From Flexistipes sp041694215 (lineage in GTDB: Bacteria; Chrysiogenota; Deferribacteres; Deferribacterales; Flexistipitaceae), in contig JASMTO010000137.1 of the NCBI GenBank assembly GCA_041694215.1, positions 1 to 7,380 of the forward strand: a stretch of DNA of 7,380 nucleotides, in the 5' to 3' direction. The notes beneath the pieces were generated by a model. That model worked only from the letters and a program-made list of their open reading frames with translations. It was not told the origin of the DNA and did not search any database. Of the stretch, positions 4,514 to 7,380 are shown piece by piece; within the stretch, counting starts at the first letter, position 1; each line of letters opens with the position of its first letter. A program made the translations under genes and the position numbers.

Positions 4514-6115
4514 TTATTTCTCTTTTTCTGCAAACGGTGTTTCTGAGGGCAGATCAAGACCTATCGCATCGGAAAGCGGACCGTCATCAGCAACGAGCTC
4601 TTTCTTTCTACGCTCATTATACTTCTGGAAAATCTCATGGCCGGCATAGTCTTTGCCGAGGTATTTGTCTTTGTTTTCATACCTTGTAAGCCATCTTTCC
4701 CAGGTTTCTTTAGTAATAAGTCCCTGCTCATAAGCGGCTTCAACATTTGCTTTCACCTTTTCCCAATAGTTGGGTATTACCTGATAAAGCATCGGTACAT
4801 CAAACTCTTCCGCTGTCACAAGTGAATACAAACCACCGGGGACATCGTAAATCTTATACGTAAAGAACTTTGTGGGAGAGTCACTTTCATAAATCTTTTT
4901 AGCTTCCTCAACACCTCTTTCTGCACCCCAGGCAATCATTTCCTGTAAATTGTGTTGAAGCTCCCATATGCCGTGCCACTGCACATAATCAGGCGCCTGC
5001 ATAGCTGCACCCATTCTGAATCTTCTGCCTTCATGGTGCCATGAATTGTAGAGAAGTTCACTGGCTTTGGTGTACCAGCTGGCATTAATAACTGTACCGG
5101 AATATGCTTTTGTATGCCCGTCAACAGTTGTTTCTTTAAGGGGCTTGATCAGACCTTCTTCTACGTACAGTTTTGCCCATTTGACAAACTGGCGTCTGAT
5201 TTCGTTGTACTGAAGATTCACAAGGTCGTACATCATGAAATAATCTTCAACAAAATCCGGTGCGTGACAGTTTTTACATACAGTCTTCATTTGTTCGTTC
5301 TTTTCCTGCCATGTGCCCAACTCCTCTTCAAACCAAATAGTTCTGTAGCTCCATGGTGCCTGCGCCTCCCATGCCAGCCTGGCACTGACATTGTGGGTGC
5401 CTTTTACTCCCGGAACATCATCCATGTGACAGGTTGTGCAGACGGGTGAAGGAAGGGGAATTCCGGCCACTTCTGATGAATCATAGTCAAGATTTACCTG
5501 TGCTTCATTCGCTCTGAAAATATTTCCGTGCTTGGATTCATAGTAAATTTCCCTCTGGGGATGATCAGGTCCAAGGTGGCATTCGCCGCAGGCATTGGGA
5601 TGTCTTGCCTGTTTAACGTCAAAAGTGTGCTTGGAGTGACATACATCGCACTCACCTACACTTCCGTCCGGCCACATAGCAGAAATATTATGACAGGACT
5701 CACACCCCTGCTTCGTTCCAACAATAGGTTCAAAAACAGATCTGTCGGCAGATGCATACAGCCAGAAAGGATAAGCGTGTTTACTTTTGGTATTTTCCTC
5801 AACTTCCTGTGGATGGCACACGGCACAGTCTTTTGGGGTTGGATGTTTAGCAACGTATTGGCCGTAATGGTCAATTGCATCGAAGTCGCTCTGTTCTGCC
5901 ATATGACATGAAAGACAACCTATGCCGTTTTTTGCGTGAGCACTGTGGGACCACTGCTCATTAACTTTGGGAGCAATAACCTGGTCTTCGTGGCAGCTTA
6001 TACATTTAGCCGTTTCAGCATCCACCTGGACACCTTTAATGGTAATAGCGGATACTGTACCGGCAAACAGCATTGTTAATGCCGCCACAATAAACAAGAA
6101 TAAAAACTTCCTCAT
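4514..6115 (-). CDS. Octaheme c-type cytochrome, hydroxylamine oxidoreductase (HAO) family
   Basis: The 533-residue precursor has a Sec signal peptide (1-23, cleavage after VSA) and eight CxxCH heme sites at residues 38, 67, 97, 138, 156, 176, 226 and 280. The block from CDVCH at 156 to SKHGNIF at 194-200, including ARHPNACGECHLGPDHPQ, and the segment EGRRFRMGAAMQAPDYVQWHG at 362-382 are hallmarks of the HAO family. The heme-free C-terminal half is helical and has no membrane anchor, so a soluble periplasmic enzyme is expected. Nitrosomonas HAO oxidises hydroxylamine, while relatives in nitrate-ammonifying Campylobacterota reduce nitrite or hydroxylamine to ammonium. The divergent Nap genes favour the reductive role here. 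Whether the tyrosine that crosslinks the catalytic P460 heme is conserved cannot be told without an alignment. GGAGG at 6127-6123, seven bases before the ATG, supports the start. Confidence 0.93.
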   Translation of the reverse strand: MRKFLFLFIVAALTMLFAGTVSAITIKGVQVDAETAKCISCHEDQVIAPKVNEQWSHSAHAKNGIGCLSCHMAEQSDFDAIDHYGQYVAKHPTPKDCAVCHPQEVEENTKSKHAYPFWLYASADRSVFEPIVGTKQGCESCHNISAMWPDGSVGECDVCHSKHTFDVKQARHPNACGECHLGPDHPQREIYYESKHGNIFRANEAQVNLDYDSSEVAGIPLPSPVCTTCHMDDVPGVKGTHNVSARLAWEAQAPWSYRTIWFEEELGTWQEKNEQMKTVCKNCHAPDFVEDYFMMYDLVNLQYNEIRRQFVKWAKLYVEEGLIKPLKETTVDGHTKAYSGTVINASWYTKASELLYNSWHHEGRRFRMGAAMQAPDYVQWHGIWELQHNLQEMIAWGAERGVEEAKKIYESDSPTKFFTYKIYDVPGGLYSLVTAEEFDVPMLYQVIPNYWEKVKANVEAAYEQGLITKETWERWLTRYENKDKYLGKDYAGHEIFQKYNERRKKELVADDGPLSDAIGLDLPSETPFAEKEK

Positions 6116-6306
6116 ACAAACACCTCCGATAAATTTTGATATTAAAATATAACTCAGTTGCTTGTTAATGTTCGGTAAAAGAAGTTATTGGGTTGTAAAA
6201 AATGTTAACAAAATTTTTTACAAAATTTACCTCTTCTTTTTTCTTTTTACCTCACTTTAACAAAATTACCTGTAAAATTGGATTAATACAAACCCTGGAG
6301 GTGGAT
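6116..6306. promoter_or_regulatory. Divergent control region between the octaheme cytochrome and nap genes
   Basis: These 191 bases must hold the promoters of both transcription units. TTAACAA or its complement occurs three times: TTGTTAA at 6162-6168, TTAACAA at 6205-6211 and 6257-6263. The last two sit inside an identical 11-mer, TTAACAAAATT, repeated at a 52-bp distance, about five helical turns. On the minus strand a TTAACA (6168-6163) with TAATAT 18 bases further on is a possible weak promoter for the cytochrome gene. No convincing -35/-10 pair was found for the plus strand, and no standard FNR box (TTGAT-N4-ATCAA). Confidence 0.5.
6193..6223. repeat. 31-bp inverted repeat, candidate operator
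   Basis: Arms TTGTAAAAAAT (6193-6203) and ATTTTTTACAA (6213-6223) are perfect inverted copies separated by nine bases. The left-centre part contains a second palindrome, TGTTAACA (6203-6210). The nested symmetry and the position between two divergent respiratory operons suggest a binding site for a dimeric regulator controlling both sides. The low complexity of the arms (A and T runs) lowers certainty. Confidence 0.5.
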
Positions 6307-6702
6307 ATGTATTCCAAAAATTTTTATTTTTCTGTTCTCTTAATATTTTGCACGGCTTTATTTATATCAGCCTGTGCTGTGAACAGTCAAAACGTTTCTG
6401 AAAAGAGCTCTGATGTTAAAATGAAAAAAGCAGCCGAACACCCTGTTGATATGGGGAACAAAGACTGCAGTGAATGCCACAGTGAGATGACTCCCGATTT
6501 ATATAAAGAAAGGGAGAAAAGTCTGCACGGTCTTGCAATGGTAAAATGCCAGGTTTGCCACGGAAGCCAGAACAATTTTGTTGTAGCAACTCCCAATGAA
6601 ACCTGCAGAGGATGTCACCCGGAAGAATACTCCCATAATCCTCAACCTGAAAAAAGCTGCAGTTCATGTCACCTGGAGCACAGTTTCGCGTATCACAAAT
6701 AA
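6307..6702 (+). CDS. napM: Tetraheme c-type cytochrome lipoprotein, NapM-like
   Basis: The ATG at 6307 is chosen because GGAGG lies five bases upstream; an in-frame ATG at 6202 has no such site and falls inside the inverted repeat. The 131-residue protein starts with a lipoprotein signal ending in the lipobox ISAC, lipidated Cys at residue 23. Four CxxCH sites follow at residues 54, 81, 100 and 118, spaced as in small NapC/NirT-unrelated tetraheme cytochromes. There is no transmembrane helix beyond the signal, so it is anchored by lipid to a membrane and faces the periplasm. It lies 28 bases before the NapA-type gene, matching the napM-napA order known from Desulfovibrio-type nap clusters, where NapM is thought to pass electrons to NapA. 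The symbol rests on context and heme count. Lipid anchoring may not be typical of NapM. Confidence 0.75.
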   Translation: MYSKNFYFSVLLIFCTALFISACAVNSQNVSEKSSDVKMKKAAEHPVDMGNKDCSECHSEMTPDLYKEREKSLHGLAMVKCQVCHGSQNNFVVATPNETCRGCHPEEYSHNPQPEKSCSSCHLEHSFAYHK

Positions 6703-6730
6703 CATCTAAATTTTATTAGGAGGTAGAGAT

Positions 6731-7380
6731 ATGAATGTAAGCAGACGGAATTTTATTAAGTTAAGCGCTGCAGCGGCTACTGCTGCTTCAGTGGGAATAA
6801 ATTTTCCAAGAAATGCCAAAGCCCGGGAAGATGTGGATAGATGGGTGAAAGGTGCGTGCAGATTCTGCGGCACAGGATGCGGCGTTTATGTTGGTGTCAA
6901 AAACGGGAAGGCGGTAGCCATAAAAGGTAATCCGGATGCAAAAACGAATTTCGGTTTTTTATGCGTTAAAGGGTTCCTTGCCTATAAAGTAATGTATCAC
7001 CCTGACAGATTAAAATACCCGATGATCAGACAGAAAGACGGAAACTTTAAAAGGGTAAGCTGGGATAAAGCCCTGGATCATGTTGCAGATAAATTTAAAT
7101 ATTTACAAAACAAATACGGCAAAGATGCAGTGGCTTATTACGGTTCCGGTCAGTGCATGACCGAAGAGAGCTATACTTTTAACAAGCTCTGGAAAGGCGG
7201 ATTCAGAAGCAACATGGTTGAAGGTAACCCAAGACTTTGCATGGCCAGTGCGGTCGGCGGATATGTTTCAACATTCGGCTCCGATGAGCCTGTGGGAAGT
7301 TATGCCGATATAGAAAAATCCAAATGCATCTTCCTTGTGGGGTCCAACACCAGTGAATGTCACCCTATTATATTCCGGCG
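6731..7380 (+). CDS. napA: Periplasmic nitrate reductase catalytic subunit, N-terminal part (partial)
   Basis: The gene runs off the window after 216 codons. AGGAGG at 6718-6723, seven bases before the ATG, fixes the start. A Tat signal (SRRNFIKLSAA at residues 4-14, cleavage near residue 31) shows export of a folded cofactor protein. The [4Fe-4S] ligands are C43-x2-C46-x3-C50-x27-C78, followed by K80, a typical electron-relay lysine. NPRLCMASAVGG at 166-177 contains C170, which aligns with the Cys that binds molybdenum in NapA; formate dehydrogenases usually have selenocysteine or Cys in a different context. The protein should reduce nitrate to nitrite using a bis-MGD molybdenum cofactor. 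The directly preceding tetraheme cytochrome is its likely electron donor. Related assimilatory nitrate reductases share these motifs, but the Tat signal and neighbour favour NapA. Confidence 0.9.
   Translation, partial: MNVSRRNFIKLSAAAATAASVGINFPRNAKAREDVDRWVKGACRFCGTGCGVYVGVKNGKAVAIKGNPDAKTNFGFLCVKGFLAYKVMYHPDRLKYPMIRQKDGNFKRVSWDKALDHVADKFKYLQNKYGKDAVAYYGSGQCMTEESYTFNKLWKGGFRSNMVEGNPRLCMASAVGGYVSTFGSDEPVGSYADIEKSKCIFLVGSNTSECHPIIFR

Noticed and set aside
5114..5911. Plus-strand open frames of 111 and 127 codons inside the octaheme cytochrome gene
   Set aside because: They are antisense shadows of a well-supported coding sequence with eight heme motifs.

Overview
The window is AT-rich bacterial DNA. 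It holds a tandem-heme respiratory cluster, a peroxide-defence pair, and scrap left by mobile elements and deletions. A periplasmic molybdenum nitrate reductase preceded by a tetraheme cytochrome, an octaheme HAO-type cytochrome, a PerR-type regulator beside a catalase, and decayed proline catabolism genes suggest an anaerobic or microaerobic nitrate-reducing Gram-negative, possibly of the Deferribacterota (Flexistipes/Denitrovibrio-like). That placement is an inference from gene content and style, not from a database match.

Left part (1-2640): the 3' end and terminal repeat of an IS256-family element (1-149) lie almost against the stop codon of a PerR/Fur-type regulator on the minus strand (152-562). 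A 496-bp spacer with several palindromes follows, then a full-length monofunctional heme catalase on the plus strand (1059-2513) with a near-consensus promoter and Shine-Dalgarno. Regulator and catalase are divergent, as expected of a peroxide-responsive pair.

Middle (2641-3885): a minus-strand pseudogene (2658-3301) fuses a central piece of 1-pyrroline-5-carboxylate dehydrogenase to the C-terminal part of proline dehydrogenase, with a later one-base frameshift and a good terminator behind it. Next come about 580 bp without a recognisable gene, holding a 10-bp tandem repeat, small hairpins and an array of 7-bp repeats that runs into the stop codon of the next gene.

Right part (3886-7380): on the minus strand, an octaheme HAO-like cytochrome (4514-6115) is followed by a small exported SurA-like chaperone without a PPIase domain (3886-4401). 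Divergently, on the plus strand, a tetraheme lipoprotein cytochrome (6307-6702, NapM-like) is followed by the start of a NapA-type nitrate reductase with a Tat signal (6731 to the window end). The divergent spacer carries a 31-bp inverted repeat. Together these genes suggest nitrate reduction to nitrite in the periplasm by NapA, fed by the tetraheme cytochrome, with further reduction of nitrite (perhaps via hydroxylamine) to ammonium by the octaheme cytochrome.
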